From positions 7,998,001 to 8,062,000 of the forward strand of contig CM033741.1 in NCBI GenBank assembly GCA_019671005.1: 64,000 bases of DNA. Direction: 5' to 3'. The position numbers and the translations under genes were made by a program. Under the pieces are notes generated by a model that had not been told where the DNA came from, did not search any database, and worked only from the letters and a program-made list of their open reading frames with translations. Below are positions 23,410 through 35,847 of this stretch, piece after piece (position 1 is the first letter of the stretch; the number at the start of each line of letters is the position of its first letter). The stretch comes from Hibiscus mutabilis (Eukaryota; Streptophyta; Magnoliopsida; Malvales; Malvaceae).

Positions 23410-24125
23410 ATTCTAACCGGATCAAATCAATTTTAATTAAATTGATACGTTTTTAAATTAAAACAAAAGTTTTATTGCATCAATTTAATAATATTATCTC
23501 GTCTTTTTTAATTGCGTCAATTTAACACTTGTGCTCTTTTAAAATTAGTAACGTTGTTTTTTTTATTCTACTAATTTAGTACCTGGACAATTGAATTGTA
23601 TTAATCTTATTCTTTGATTGTCGTTGATTGACAAAACTGTTAAATTATGTGCATATGACTGTTATCTACTTCCACATCAGTTGTTATCACTAAATGTCTT
23701 GCCATGTTGATGATGACAAATCAGTTTTGATGACATGATAGTATGAATAGATAATTTTAGAATTACTTATTTATTTTAAAATTATATTTTAAAAAATCAC
23801 ATCAATTGTAATGTTATATCATTAAAATTGATATGTCATTATCTTATTGCAGTACATTAATATATTAAATAAAATAACATATGGACATGTTAACTTAGAT
23901 ATTGTTAATTATTTAACGACAAAGGGTCTAATATGACAAAGGGTGACTAGTGATGATAGCGGCTCTGTTAGTCAACAACAATTAAAGTGCGAGATTGATA
24001 CAATTCGAGAGTTTGAGGGCTAAATTGATAAAATTAAAAAGAATGAACAACATTATTGATTTTAAAAAATTATAAAAATTAAATTGATACAATTAAAAAG
24101 AAAAAACAATATTACTAAATTGGAA
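23410..24125. repeat. Foldback element, AATTGATACAATTA words
   Basis: The left part (23440-23640, GCATCAATTTAATAATATTA, TTGAATTGTATTAATC) is complemented by the right part (23940-24125, GATTGATACAATTCGAG, AAATTGATACAATTAAAAAG). No ORF, and the boundaries are approximate. Confidence 0.5.
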
Positions 24126-24204
24126 TTAATGGTAAAAATATTTCAACCCTTAAACCAATTTAAACAACAAAATAAAAAGTCAAAATATTTATTTAAAGTT
24201 CTAA

Positions 24205-24435
24205 TATGTGCATCATATGCAACACTTAGAGAAGAAAGTGAGGGAAGTGCTCTCGATCCAGTTCTCTTTATTACGTTCTTTTTCAGGTGTTGGTTTTTTT
24301 CTTTGTGTTCTTTGGGATATTCGAATATTTTTTCTCTCAATTTAGAATTAGAAATTTTTTTAACGAAACTCGTGATATTCACTTCTCGTATGATTTTTAC
24401 TTTAATAAAATTATACATTGCCCATAAAAAATCTT
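24205..24435 (+). mobile_element. 3' tail of a LINE, 5'-truncated
   Basis: It ends with a phrase (TTTAATAAAATTATACATTG followed by a short A run) nearly identical to the 3' ends at about 26890 and 27785. Only the 3' untranslated part is present, as expected from incomplete reverse transcription. Confidence 0.6.
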
Positions 24436-24663
24436 AACTGATTTCCAACTAAAATTGTTCAACCATTAACTAATGTATTCGATTAAAACTAAAATATAGT
24501 CCACCCTACGCATTTCACTTCAACTTTGTTATGTGGTACGAAAACAAAACAATTAAATGAAAACATAAAAGTAATTATCTCCCCACGCCTAGTTTTTGCT
24601 CCGTTTTTATTATCAAATGATTGGAATGTAAATCTGTGCACTCTATAGGATTGATAATTCCAA

Positions 24664-26290
24664 TGGAAGAGAGCAGCCGGTGCAGGTGTTGGACGATCTT
24701 TGTGGATAACCTTTCGGATCAAATTCATTGGAAGGGGGTATGACAGGTTTTTTATCGTCATGGTCAGGAGGTTGATGTATTTGTGCCAGCAAAACGTACG
24801 CGCCATGGTTCGCGATTCGGATTTGTAGTATGAGCACGAAGGAGGAGGCGTTGCGGGCAATTGAAAGGCTTAATGGTAAGTGGATTTATAGAGCGAAATT
24901 GAGGGTTGCGTTTGCGATGAGAGGGACGCGGGATGTGTATTGGAAACGAAAGGGATCGATTGAAAATGAGAGAGGCTGCAGTATAGGAAGGAGGGACAGA
25001 GTGGATCAAAGGTCGAATGAGATGGTTCAAGGTGTAAAGGATGAGGGCAAGATAGGGATCATGCAATGCTGCGCCATGGCATGGTGTCGAGTCCCATTTG
25101 CAATTGCGACATTGGCTAGGGAATTAAAAGAGGTAGATCTTGTGGGGTTTTCGTTAATGAGAATTGCCGGATCACGGATGTTGTTGGTGTTTTCTAGTAT
25201 GGATACGCGTCGGAGAGTCGTAGAGAATGAGGCGTTGCGCAAATGGTTTGCGAAGGTGGTGAATTGGGATCTATCGTGTGATAGAGGTGGTCGTTGTGCC
25301 TAGCTGTCGATCAGCGGTTTGCCAATGCACGCGTGGTCGCGTGGTACTTTTGATAATATCGCGTCAAGATGGGGAGTATGGCTTCGATGCGATGATTCAG
25401 TGTTGGAATCTAACTCTTTTGAAAGGGGGCAGATCCTGATTGAAACTGAGCGCCTAGAACGTATTGAGGAGATCATACAGTTGGATGTGGAGGGTGAGAT
25501 GTTCCGGGTGCGGGTGGTGGAGTTTGAATCGTTGTTGGAATCTCAATTACGTTCCAATTGCGAGTTGGCGTACGGTTCTGAGGTTGATAGCGAGGATGAA
25601 GACAATGTAGGGTCGGATGAATTGCAGAGGGATCAATTGGGACGGGTTGGCTCTAGGGAGGATGGAGGATGAGCAGCGTAACAAGGACATTGCAGAGCAA
25701 GTTGGGTGCAGAAGTCCCCTGTGTGGTAGTTAAATGCGTTATAGAATGAGCCAAGCTTGTCAGATAAGAGAGTTGTTGAAATCCCATCTTGTTTAGGAGG
25801 TTGGATATCGGATGAAGAAGTGGGAATGGTCTCAAGGGAAGAGCCACCATCTCAGGTTGGGAATAGATGGATTGGATTGGATGGTATGATGTTAGTGGGT
25901 TGTCCGGTGGGGTTTGAGTGGTTGCCGGTACAGGCTGGGGAAATTGGGGCATTAGACGTGAGATATGTGGTACCTATTGAGCCTATAATTGAGGAAGTTC
26001 AACCTAACGTAAGTGCTATGAAATTGCTGGACTTGGTGGTGCCTGTTGAGCGTGGAACTAAAAGCAGCAATGCAGGTGTTGGAAAAAGTAAATCCGAGAA
26101 AATTCTAGGGAAAGAATCAAGTGGTGAATCGGTGGGTGAGGATCAAGAGGCGTTGCGTCGCGAAGTGGATGCTACGCTTCAGTTGAGTAAGTTGATTGGG
26201 GTTCAGACGATTGGGAGGGAAGAGGACATTGTTCGCGATCTTCGTCGTGTTATCTCAGAGAGTGGGGTGAAGCTTCGATCATGCGTATAG
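24664..26290 (+). pseudogene. LINE ORF1 with N-terminal RRM, broken
   Basis: LINE ORF1 proteins bind the element RNA. Residues 10-95 form an RNA-recognition motif: WTIFVDNLSDQIHWKG, then VDVFVPAKRTRHGSRFGF, then EALRAIERLNGKW. A TGA interrupts it after about 24 codons and a one-base loss near 24830 shifts the frame. The next pieces are 24830-25303, 25319-25672 (HAWSRGTFDNIASRWG; acidic SEVDSEDEDN) and 25757-26290. The last ends REVDATLQLSKLIG...EEDIVRDLRRVISESG, a stretch shared with the copy at 27300. At least three breaks make it non-coding today. ORF1 and ORF2 overlap by 10 bp. Confidence 0.82.
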
Positions 26291-26370
26291 TATCATGGAA
26301 TATTCGGGACTCGAGTATCGCCATTGGGTGGGTGTTACATTCTTGGCGTAGGCCTTGGCGGCTCTCTCAT
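26281..26370 (+). pseudogene. First codons of LINE ORF2 (endonuclease), truncated
   Basis: MRIVSWNIR is the usual opening of plant L1-type apurinic endonuclease domains. The homology ends within about ten codons and the sequence passes into 3' untranslated DNA. Confidence 0.7.
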
Positions 26371-26937
26371 TGATGTCTTAGCTGATAAGGGTGTGAAGTG
26401 ATCGAGCGTGTTCCTTGTGAGTCTATGAATTTTTTGGGTCTGGTTATTTCGAGGATGGGTGTGTGTGGCTTCGATCGGGTGAAGGGTGCGATGTGGTTGG
26501 TGAAGGGTGCGATATGGTTGGCAGCTTGGTTGCTTCGTTGGGTGCGCCTTTGTGCGTGCGTGGAGGTGCATGGCGTTGTAGGGTGCTTTAAGCTTTGTTG
26601 TGTTGTTGAGTGGTGCTGTGTTGGTTCGAGTATGAGACGCGGTTATGTTTTCTTTTATTTCGGCATGGGTTGGTGTTTTGTGCGGGTTTGATGTTGTTCG
26701 GGTTCCAAACTCTGTTGTGAGCTCCGAGTGTGTTATGTGTGTTTGGTATGGGCTATGTTGTGGTATGTTCCTTAGTTGGTTTTGCTTCGGTGTTTATCCC
26801 TTGTTTTGTTGTCGTCATGTGTATTATTTTCTTCCGACTAGGATTAGGGGGTTTAATGAGGCACGTGACGATTGTTTGTGTATATTCCCGACAATAAATC
26901 ATACTTGCTGAGCAAAAAAAAAAATGAAAACATAAAA

Positions 26938-27289
26938 TATGGTTAGATTGATTTATTGAATTAACGATAATTTTTCGAAATCCTTTTTGATGACGGTCTG
27001 AAATATTTGCAACGATAGATCGGTTAGCCATAAAAGATTGTTTGATCGGTTAACTAAATAATCAACCGTCCTAGAATTTGGCCGGTTTACTTGAGTTGAG
27101 TTTTGGATAAATTACAATTCAATTCAATTACTTAAAAATCGAAATTATCTAAATTGAATTGTGTTCTATTTCTATATGTTATAAAGTAGAATAAGTATTT
27201 TATATTTTAAATGGTAAAAATTACTTAAAATGTTATATACAAATCATTAATTATTTTATTTATTTGAAAATTTTATATTTTTTTAAAAG
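26938..27289. other. AT-rich spacer between two LINE copies
   Basis: No feature recognised. Confidence 0.4.
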
Positions 27290-27815
27290 AGGCGAGGGCA
27301 AATTTGGAGGAAAAGCAACAATCGAATTTAGAAGAGGCACGCGCGACTATAGAATTAGGCAAACTTTTAGGCGCGTCGACAATAAGGAATGAGGAGACAA
27401 TTGTGAAAGATATAGCGAGATTGATCGAACGAGGGGAGACGATTAGTTGGCGTGATGAAGGTGTTGTCGAGGAATGTGCAGGGTTTGGGTTTGTTGGCAA
27501 AGAAGAAGGTTGTTCGGAAGGTGGGCTCGGGTGTTTAGCGACGTAGAGTGTTGTTCCCTTTCTTATTTAGTGCTTCATTAGTGTATGCATGACGGTGGCA
27601 GTTAAAAAGTGAGTGGTTGGTCTGATTTAGTGTGGGGTGTTCGGTTGTTGTTCTTTGCTTTGGTTTAGTTGTGCTAAGCTTGGTTCGATTAGATCCCTCA
27701 ACATTAGCGGGGAGTACTCTTTTTCTCCACTTAGGGTTAAGGAGGTTTTTAATGAGGCTCCTCGATAATAATATCTGTATAATTTTCTTATTAATAAAAT
27801 TATACTTTATGATAA
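27290..27815 (+). mobile_element. Second, 5'-truncated LINE copy
   Basis: EEARATIELGKLLGASTIRNEETIVKDIARLI (split here by position, 27330-27425) matches the end of ORF1 at 26148-26260. The untranslated tail ends TTATTAATAAAATTATACTT plus an A run. ORF2 is absent here as well: ORF1 leads into the tail within about 200 bp. No terminal duplication found. Confidence 0.72.
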
Positions 27816-27829
27816 AAAAATATCAAATC

Positions 27830-29531
27830 ATTGAAAATTGAGATAAATAGTAAGGCCAAATGGACAATGTGATAAATGACTTTGATTTGGTGCAGTTGTA
27901 TACATGAAAGTTTGATTTTGTTTCATCTATATACACAAAAATTTAATTTTGATTCAATAATATATTTTTTTCTTACAAATAAACACATCTATTTATTTTC
28001 ATATTTAATAGATATTATTATTTGTGTACACAATATTTAAAAATAAATAGTCGATGACTAAAACTGTTATTATACTCAATTAAAAGACAACATTTAATGG
28101 TCGAGTGACCTAAATATAACCATAATATTAATTGAATAACCTAAATATAATTTTTAATAATTAAATAACTTAAATGTAACTTTACTCATAATTAAGTCAC
28201 CCATTAATAAAACATGTGCATGTCCCCTATGGAAGACCCTGTCCGGCCATCTTTCACTGAATATAAGAACAAAAAAGTGGTCCTCAAAGATTGAACTTAC
28301 AACACATACATAATTCCATTCCTTCTTATTTTCCTATATTATTGTTATATTATTAAATTTACGTCATGTCTATGCTTTCCATAACTTATAATTGTATAGT
28401 GTCAATGTTACTCGGGGCGGAAATTGGGTGAGGCGGGGACAATTTCGTTTTTTTACTGTAGGATAATATTAGAAATCTCTATTACATATTTAAGAGATTT
28501 TTTTCGTCCCTATTCTTATATCTATCAAATCTTCACGGGTTTAAGAGAATTTCTATATCAAAAAAATAAAAATAAAATTATTACTTTGTTGATCAAAATA
28601 TATGGTCAATTTTAATTTACAAGTCATATATTTAATAAAGTTATAAATATCGAAATCTTTATATATTAAAACATATACTCAACATTAAATCTCCAAAATT
28701 ACAAATATAAATGATAAATTTAATTTTACAAGCAATAAACAAATTATTTAAAAACTATAATAACAATCTAACATGTTACGATTTCTTTTTTTTACTCAAA
28801 TCAATCTAGCATGTGATACTTGATGAGATATACACTCGAAATATGGGTTACTTGGCTCCTACGGTTATATATTATCGTATTTGAAACGATATTGTTGGAT
28901 AAAACAATCACGGAACTTTATACATGAGTCGTGAAACGAATATGAAAAACAAAAATATTAATATATAAACCAAAAGAAGATTTAAAAGAAATAAGCATAT
29001 TCCCTTTCCTTTCTCGTTGTTGTATATCTTTCCAACCGCACATAGTTTTTTAAAATACATCATAATTTTTTGTTGTGGAATCTTTAGATCCCTATGGGCA
29101 TTTTTCCTAAGGACCAAATTCAGCATATTCCTGATGTTGGAACCTTTAGATCCCTATGGCCATTGTCCAAATTAGGACCACATTCAACTTGGTTTGTTTG
29201 AATTGGTCCCCCCGATTGTCTTTTTCATGCATCTACTACACACGGTATGTGATTGGTACAATCTCCTTTTCGATATAAAAGGACACGATTACAGTTGGTG
29301 AAACACAGAACCAACGTCAAGAAACCGGATCCAATGTTCCTTCGGCAACACCTCCGGTTGCCGGTTGAATTGTTAAATTGACCGATTATACTAAGGAGAG
29401 AATGTAAATATTAAATGTTAAGTAAAATTTATCTGTAGTTGAAAACAAATTATTTGAATTTAAAGGGTCAAATGTTCAAAAGTTAATAGAGTTTAATAAA
29501 TTGTTGTCTTAAAATTTTAAAAGTTTTAGTC
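27830..29531. other. AT-rich intergenic sequence
   Basis: No gene. At 29074-29166 a phrase of about 65 bp (GGAATCTTTAGATCCCTATGG) occurs twice imperfectly, and a TATAAAAGG at about 29276 follows. This could be the remnant of an LTR or promoter but nothing downstream supports a gene. Confidence 0.4.
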
Positions 29532-29540
29532 TTTTAATAT

Positions 29541-29873
29541 GGGTATTTATTTCATGCACAATCACTTGTGGAAATTTTGTTTACACAAGCGCCTTAGTTT
29601 TAGAGTTTAGAGACTTTGTTTAGGAGTTTAAGTGTAGTATTTTTAAATTTGGGGTTTGTTGATAGAATTTTAGGTTTAGGGTTATAGGTTAAAACCTAAA
29701 TTCCTAACCATATTACCCTAAAACCAAAACCCTAACCCTAAATCCTAAACTATAACCATAAACCCTAAACATTAAACCCCTAAACTCCAAACACTAAACT
29801 AAAACCCTAAACCTTAAAATTAAGGCGCTTGTAGAAACAAACTTTCTACCTCATGTGTATGAAATAATAATCC
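29541..29873. mobile_element. Mutator-type MITE with telomere-like core, copy 2 (best preserved)
   Basis: Terminal inverted repeats of about 70 bp: the left begins GGGTATTTATTTCATGCAC, the right is the complement of GGATTATTATTTCATACAC, and both continue TTTGTTT.CACAAGCGCCTTA. Flanks TTTTAATAT (29532-29540) and TTTTAACAT (29874-29882) agree at 8 of 9. The arms hold TTTAGGG-type units on the left and CCCTAAA-type units on the right, so the core is a foldback of telomere-like repeats. Confidence 0.85.
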
Positions 29874-29882
29874 TTTTAACAT

Positions 29883-31954
29883 TACCCTAAAATTTTAATT
29901 ATGGGTGAATTTAGATTCCCCTAAAAAAATGTTTAGAGAGCTTGGTATTCATATATAAAGTATATCAATAAAATAATAATCGATTGAACTTAAGAATGGT
30001 TCTAGTAGTCTCGAAAGTTTTAATTTCTCATCTCCTTCACCGTCTAACACCTAAAAGTCGTTTACTTGGAATCTTATTTTTTTTCGACGATCAGTTACCA
30101 TCTCTTTTGGTAGTCGCCTCCCTCCCGCATTCTTTTTTTTATACTTTATTGTCATGTGTCGTGTCTTCTCTTCTTTTGAGATTATTTCATTTATTTTGCA
30201 GTGATTATTTTGGTTGGGAATGTTTTTCCCGACGGTCAAGATCCAAGCTTAGGACATTTTTTTTATTAAAGGTTCCTCGGTCCCTGTAAAGGCAGGTGTC
30301 GATGATGTTGTGGGAGAGAGCTTCTTGCTTTTTAGATCTCGTTTGGGAACGACTCATCCTCACTTTTTTATTTCTCCGCTGGGTTTTGTCTGGTGGCTTT
30401 CGACTTGATTAGTTTTTTTGCTTTAGCCTTTAAATTTTTATTGTACTCTTTTTGGCGCTTGAAATTTTTTTGTCAAAATGCAACAAAATTATTAAATTAT
30501 TTTTCCCTTATTGCAACAAAATTATTAAAAATTATATAAAAATTTTATATCAATATTTTAGTAAATATAAATTAGTTGAAGTCTTCAAAAAAAAATTTGA
30601 TGATATAGGAGAAAAATGGCAAACTAGTTGAAGTAAACTTAAATGTGTTATTGGTTCATAACATTTGAGTCAATTTGGTTAAAAATAATAAAAGTTCAAG
30701 GGCCAAAATAAAATACAATAAAGTTTGAGCGTTAAAATAATTAAACTAATAAAATTAGAGAGTCAAATCAAAGATATCTCAGTATCTCAACATGCTATTG
30801 AATAAAATGTATTTATTTATTATATATAATATTAACTTAATAAATTTAATTTATTTTTAATTGAAAAAATAAACTTAATTCGATGGTACGATAATTGAAA
30901 ATCATAATGATTTATCTTTTTAATTATTTTACAAAATAGTTACATCAGTTAAATTAGCCTTCGTTTGTCATTGTTACAACCAAACAGCCGTTGAGATTAA
31001 ACGCTCATTGGCAGAAGTTGAAAAATTTAGTTGTGGGCAAACATTCGTTTAAACGTTAAAAATGGTGGATAAACAGCCGTTCACAATCAAACTGTCGGCT
31101 ATTTGGTAATAAAATAATAGACAAACGCCTACTTAAATTACTAAACATAACTAAAAACGAGACCTTACTCATAAATCCGAAGATATTACTGTTCGAAATC
31201 ATCTCATTGTCATTAATATTGTAACAATTCCAACCTTTGAAAGGAGAAAAAGATCTTAATAATTTGACCTAAGCCCACAAATCTAGATGGGGGCCTAAGC
31301 CCTAAATAATTTTCTAGGGAATAGCATGATTCATGGCCAATGGGTTATGATCGGTGGTTTAGGTCCCAAAACTAGTATCATTATATATATATAATTTAAT
31401 AATTTATATATGAAAAAAATCACGAATTTAAATATGTCACAAACACACACACATTTTCTTGATTTGGAATATCAAAATAAATCATGTGAAATATGTAATA
31501 CACAAAAATTTCTCTAAACCGATCAAAATAACAAATTATATATAAACTATGAAAAAATAAAATACAAACACATAAACATGAAAAATTATTCACATACGCA
31601 TGGAAAAATTAATTTGAACACGAATATGATTATTATCTTATTACCAAATAAATTCACCCAACAGAAAGCTCAAAATTATTTTCCTTGATAATTTAATTTA
31701 TCTCAATTACCCTTCACTTAATTATAATAACATTGCAAATGTGTCATGCTGAGCAATCCCCTGTAAAAGGATTATTCTTTTAACTATAAAATTTAATTTA
31801 TTCATTAATTAATTTAGATTAAGTACTGTAAATATTTATTATGATAGTTATTCTTAATCTAATTTGTAACATACACAACATCAAAATTCAAATTTTAACC
31901 TTACTTAGTAGGCTTAGTATCTCATTCCATTGAATCAATTGATTGTTGGTTTAG
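29883..31954. other. AT-rich intergenic sequence
   Basis: No convincing gene. The stretch 30000-30470 is pyrimidine-rich with GC-richer islands (CCCGACGGTCAAGATCC, GTTTGGGAACGACTCATCC) and may be a LINE tail or an old gene fragment. At 30960-31150, GTTGAAAAATTTAGTTGTGGGCAAACATTCG recurs in altered form at about 45860-45910, which marks a dispersed repeat. Confidence 0.4.
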
Positions 31955-32262
31955 TATATTGTCCTAACGAGTGATCCCACTTAGGGGTGTTCATAATTGG
32001 GTCATAGGGCAAATTAATAAAGCGGAAGGGAGGATGGAATAGAGTAATACTATAGTAGTGTTATTTGACTTATTGGGCATCTGGGTATCCAATAATTCGG
32101 CTATGAACACCCCTAAATTTCTAGTAGAAAAGAGGATATTATTAATCTTAAGAGACTCGAGTTCAATCAGTTTTGTTTGCAATTTGTGTGTTATTAAAAG
32201 GTTAAGAAAAAAATATTAACTTATATTACATTGTAATTACTTTAAAGCCATTAAAAAATATT
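31955..32262 (+). mobile_element. SINE-like repeat, copy 3, split by a MITE
   Basis: The two parts, 31955-31981 (ACGAGTGATCCCACT) and 32116-32262 (TAGTAGAAAAG... CTCGAGTTCAATCAG... GCCATTAAAAAATATTA), join into the order seen in copies at 13392 and 35027. The MITE at 31982-32115 separates them. Confidence 0.55.
31982..32115. mobile_element. Short hAT-like MITE (TAGGGGTGTTC ends)
   Basis: Ends TAGGGGTGTTCATA and TATGAACACCCCTA are a perfect 14-bp inversion. The arms pair further (AATTGGGTCAT, GGGTATCCAATAATT). I could not find a convincing 8-bp duplication. Confidence 0.72.
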
Positions 32263-32455
32263 AATGCAAGATATACGACCACGGTAGAAGTCTGGCCTTT
32301 AAATGAAATTATGTAGGCAATATATAAAAATATTAAATATTTATTATTTTTTTATTAATTATCCGGCTTCGAATTAAATTAACCGATAATTAAATTTTTA
32401 AAAAATTAACTATTAATCGATCAAATACCTAATTAATTGATCCATTAATCAATAG

Positions 32456-32975
32456 GCCATGTTTGGTAAATAATTTTTTTAGCTAAAATTAGAGGTTTGA
32501 AGCATTTTTAGAGGTTTGACCAGTCAAATACACTAATTTGGATGTTTGGTAAATAGATGATTGTAATAGCGGAGTGAGTGAAAACCTCTCATTTTGAAAA
32601 AGCTCATAAAATGAGTTTTTGAGTTAGAGGTTTGGATAAAGGACTTGTAAAGACTATTTTGTCATTGATAATTATAAAAATTTCTCTAAACAACATAAAT
32701 TTGATTAACTAATAAAATTAAAAAATAATTTCATAAATAAAAAATTAATATATATATATATATTTAATAATTATTAAAATTATATTAAAAAGATAATTTT
32801 ACAAATAAAAAATTAATATGTACATAGCCTGATTAATATTAATAGATACAAAAGGTTAATAGCTAATAAATTATTCAAACACGTATCAAATATAATCATG
32901 TCTTTATATGTTATTTTGCTTGTTCAAATAATCAAACAATTATCAGCTATTAGGTAATTTAACCAAACACTTTTA
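32456..32975. repeat. Foldback element with GTTTGGTAAAT / TTACCAAAC-like ends
   Basis: GGCCATGTTTGGTAAATAA at the left and AGGTAATTTAACCAAACAC at the right are inverted. TTAATATATATA repeats occupy the centre. Possibly PIF/Harbinger-like; flanks were not resolved. Confidence 0.45.
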
Positions 32976-33487
32976 TACAATCAACTAATGTAATCCGCTA
33001 GTTAAATTAGCTAATGCTTTCAGCTATCCGCTAACAGTTAATGTAATATGTTATTTATTATTATCTATTCATTAATTATCGAAGAGGACCAATATAAATT
33101 TTAATCTAGTCGGTTAATTTAATTTAACAAAATAATGAATATGTTGAGCGTGACAAATCTACGTATCAGAATACCCTAATTTCAGCAAACATTAAAAATA
33201 CATTAAATTTAAAAGGCGTTGCCCTTTTTCTCCCAATCGTATTCTGTTCAGTTTGATTTCCCATTAATAAACATCAGCTTTACCTGTTCAAAAAAATAAA
33301 AAAAACATTAAATTGAAAGGAGAGTCGAGAATGTATCTTAATATATGTCTAGAACAAGTTGTACTCAGGTTTCAGGTTTTGAGCACGAACCAGAACATTG
33401 GACATGAGACAGTTATGACTTCAATGTAATACCAAACAAAAAGGTGTTAAAATTTTATCCAATATTTTCGTAATATATATATATAAA

Positions 33488-33960
33488 TATTGGTTTAAGA
33501 GTTATTTTAAGTCCTTGAATTTAAAAAAAAAAATCAATTAAGCACATAAATTTTTATGCATTAAATTAAGCCCTCAAACCAATAAATTTAATTAATTAAG
33601 TCCTTTGATTGATTTTGACTATCAAATTTTAACGATTATTTTCTTGATAAATTATTGTCACGTGATTCACTACAGTTATGTCATGTGATATTTATATATT
33701 TTTTATAAAACTATTTTTTTATAAGTTTTATAAGTTTTTTAGAATTTTTAAATAAAATAAAAAATGTTAGAAACGTCAAGTGATAACACTGTAACACGAC
33801 ATGTTACACCAATTGATTCAAAAAAATTATTAGATTTAACGGTCAACATTGGTCGAATGATGAATTGATAGAATTTTATAGTATAAGAACTTAATTGGGT
33901 ACAAATTTTTTTAAAAAGTTGAGGGCTTATGAGTTATGATAACCTTAAGCCTTAAAATTT
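33488..33960. repeat. Foldback element, TTAATTAAGTCC words
   Basis: The left arm (TTAAGTCCTTGAATTT, AATTAAGCACATAAATTTT, TTAAGCCCTCAAACC) is complemented near 33880-33955 (AACTTAATTGGGTACAAATT, GAGGGCTTATGAG, AACCTTAAGCC). A related copy lies near 52230-52625. Boundaries are approximate. Confidence 0.5.
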
Positions 33961-34196
33961 TATATAATGAAAATATTAACGTCTAACTGTATATCAATGT
34001 CAGAGAAAATTACAAAACGGCTAAACTTACCGTTTACAAAAGGTTAATAAATTTATTGATTCAATTAATTGTGATGCGTGTGACGTGTTATCATTTAATT
34101 AATAGTTTTTAATTTAAATTGTTTTATTTAGAAATATGAAGTCAATAAAAGTGAATTTGAGTGGCTTGAACGACTTTTTACGGAGTAGGGTGCACC

Positions 34197-34855
34197 TAAA
34201 TCACTGCACCAAACAATCTAATTAGCTAACGATTTACAACATTTATATATTTTTAAGTGTAAGATTTTTTTGATAAATTTTAATTTTAATCTTAACCTTA
34301 CTTAAAGAGAAGGAGAAAAAAAGAGTTCATAGTAGGTTTAGTTATGCAATACTTAAAATAAAAAGAAGTTTAATATTTTACATTCTTAAATTAAATTCAA
34401 TTTTTCTCACTTTTTAGTTATATAATTACATACATGTAATAATTGTAGTAACCTTTTTAATTTAATTAATAATTATTATTGGATTTAAATTTTTTATAAT
34501 TACATATACATTTTTGGGTTTAAATTTTTCTATAAAATGTATATACGTAATTATAAAAACTTTATGAAAATTTAAACCCCAAATATATACATTCTGTATA
34601 TATATATATATATATATTTATAAAATTTTAAAAATTATTTGTTAGGTTAAAATTTCAATTTAATGATTATATATATGTAATTATAAAAATAAAGAAGTAG
34701 AAAATAAAAAATATTAAATTTAGTTTAAGAATATAAATAATCTTAAACACATTTTTTATTTTAAATCTTGGATTAATTACAGTTTAAAAAATATGTAAAA
34801 TGTTGTAAATTGTAAGTCATATATATTTGTTTGGTGCAGCAACTCCTTAAAATGC
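34197..34855. repeat. Foldback element, TGCACCAAACAA ends
   Basis: GTGCACCTAAATCACTGCACCAAACAA at the left, split here as two phrases, pairs with TTTGTTTGGTGCAGCAACTCC at 34828-34848. ATTTACAACATTT and AAATGTTGTAAATT also pair. The AT-rich arms pair around 34480-34610. No ORF. Confidence 0.6.
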
Positions 34856-35026
34856 ATAGGCTCAAGTTTCTCAGATCTATTTATTTCCTTTATTTTTCTT
34901 GCATCAATAAACTTAACAAAAATATAAAATGTTCAACTACCATATTTAATTTCCTCTGATATGTGTGAAAACTTTTGATTAAATGGGTTTTTTTTATCAT
35001 CTTAGTTTAATTTATTTTTTTAATTG

Positions 35027-35622
35027 AACCCAACAAAGTGGTCTCAATGGAAAAACGGATAATGTTCATCCTAGGAGATCCAAGTTCAAATCGCTTTGTT
35101 TGTAAGGTGTATGTGCATTGTAAATAGGGATGGGCGTGGGTCGGGTTGGTTTTTTGGCTAACTCGAATCCAACCCAAAAACATATACCCTAAACCCGAAC
35201 TCGACCCAACACCATATTTTAAAAAGCCTGACCCGGCTCGGCTCGACCAGCAAATTATATACTTAAACCTGACCTATTAAAAAAATAAATTTTAGGGACC
35301 TAATTGTAAAATAACAATTTTAATGACCTAATTGTAAAAAATATAAAGAGGAGCATTATTGCGAATATCCCTAAAATATATACGGAAAATTTACACTATT
35401 AGTCCCCGAGCCAAGTCGGGTCGGATAATCTTCACCCTAAAATCGAACCCAACCCGAAATCACCCTTAATAAAACCCCGCTCCGAACCAATTTTTCTATA
35501 TAGAAAATTCTGACCCGATTGTGCCGAGTCGGGTAAAATGCCCATCTCTAATTGTCAAAGGGTTAAGAATATGTATGAACAGATTCTATGTTGTAATCAC
35601 CTTAAGACTATTAAAAAATATT
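35027..35622 (+). mobile_element. SINE-like repeat, copy 2, split by a hAT MITE
   Basis: Box-A-like AGTGGTCTCAATGG and box-B-like AGTTCAAATCGC lie in 35040-35095, then GGTGTATGTGCATTGT. The body resumes at 35551 with ATTGTCAAAGGGTTAAG and ends ACTATTAAAAAATATTTT, matching copy 1 at 13392-13552 once the insertion 35125-35550 is removed. Confidence 0.72.
35125..35550. mobile_element. hAT-type MITE in the SINE, GGGTCGGGT words
   Basis: Ends TAGGGATGGGC and GCCCATCTCTA, with flanks ATTGTAAA (35117-35124) and ATTGTCAA (35551-35558), 7 of 8. The empty site is predictable from the SINE copy at 13392, which reads GCATTGTCAAGG there. Arms are iterated CCCGACCC/GGGTCGGGT. Confidence 0.88.
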
Positions 35623-35847
35623 TTAAATTGATTTTAATGAAATAAATAATAAGTTGAATTAGATAAGTTTATTCGAGTTAAATTAAAAAAAAAATTAGTA
35701 TTTACCTTTACAAGGTTATCTATACTTAATAAAAAAATAAGTTAGACTAATATTAATTGGTGAGTGGTCAAAAATACTTATATTATCTCATTTTATATAG
35801 ATTCGAATTACAATATTTATCTTTGGAATGTAATTACATCTCTACTC

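Larger units (their letters stand above)
24571..26921 (+). mobile_element. LINE with intact ends but ORF2 deleted
   Basis: The 16-mer AAATGAAAACATAAAA occurs at 24555-24570 and again at 26922-26937, directly after an A run, giving a textbook target-primed insertion with poly(A) tail and duplication. Between them are a leader, ORF1 (24664-26290), the first codons of ORF2 (26281), then directly the 3' untranslated region (about 26330-26910). The endonuclease, RT and zinc-knuckle parts of ORF2 (normally about 3-4 kb) are missing. The ends agree with an insertion made after the loss, so the shortened form may itself have moved. Confidence 0.88.

Noticed and set aside
29600..29830. True interstitial telomere array
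   Set aside because: Units are degenerate, occur on both strands as foldback arms, and sit inside a MITE with its own duplications.
30000..30420. Possible host gene fragment
   Set aside because: The pyrimidine-rich frame shows no domain and could be a LINE tail; too weak to call.
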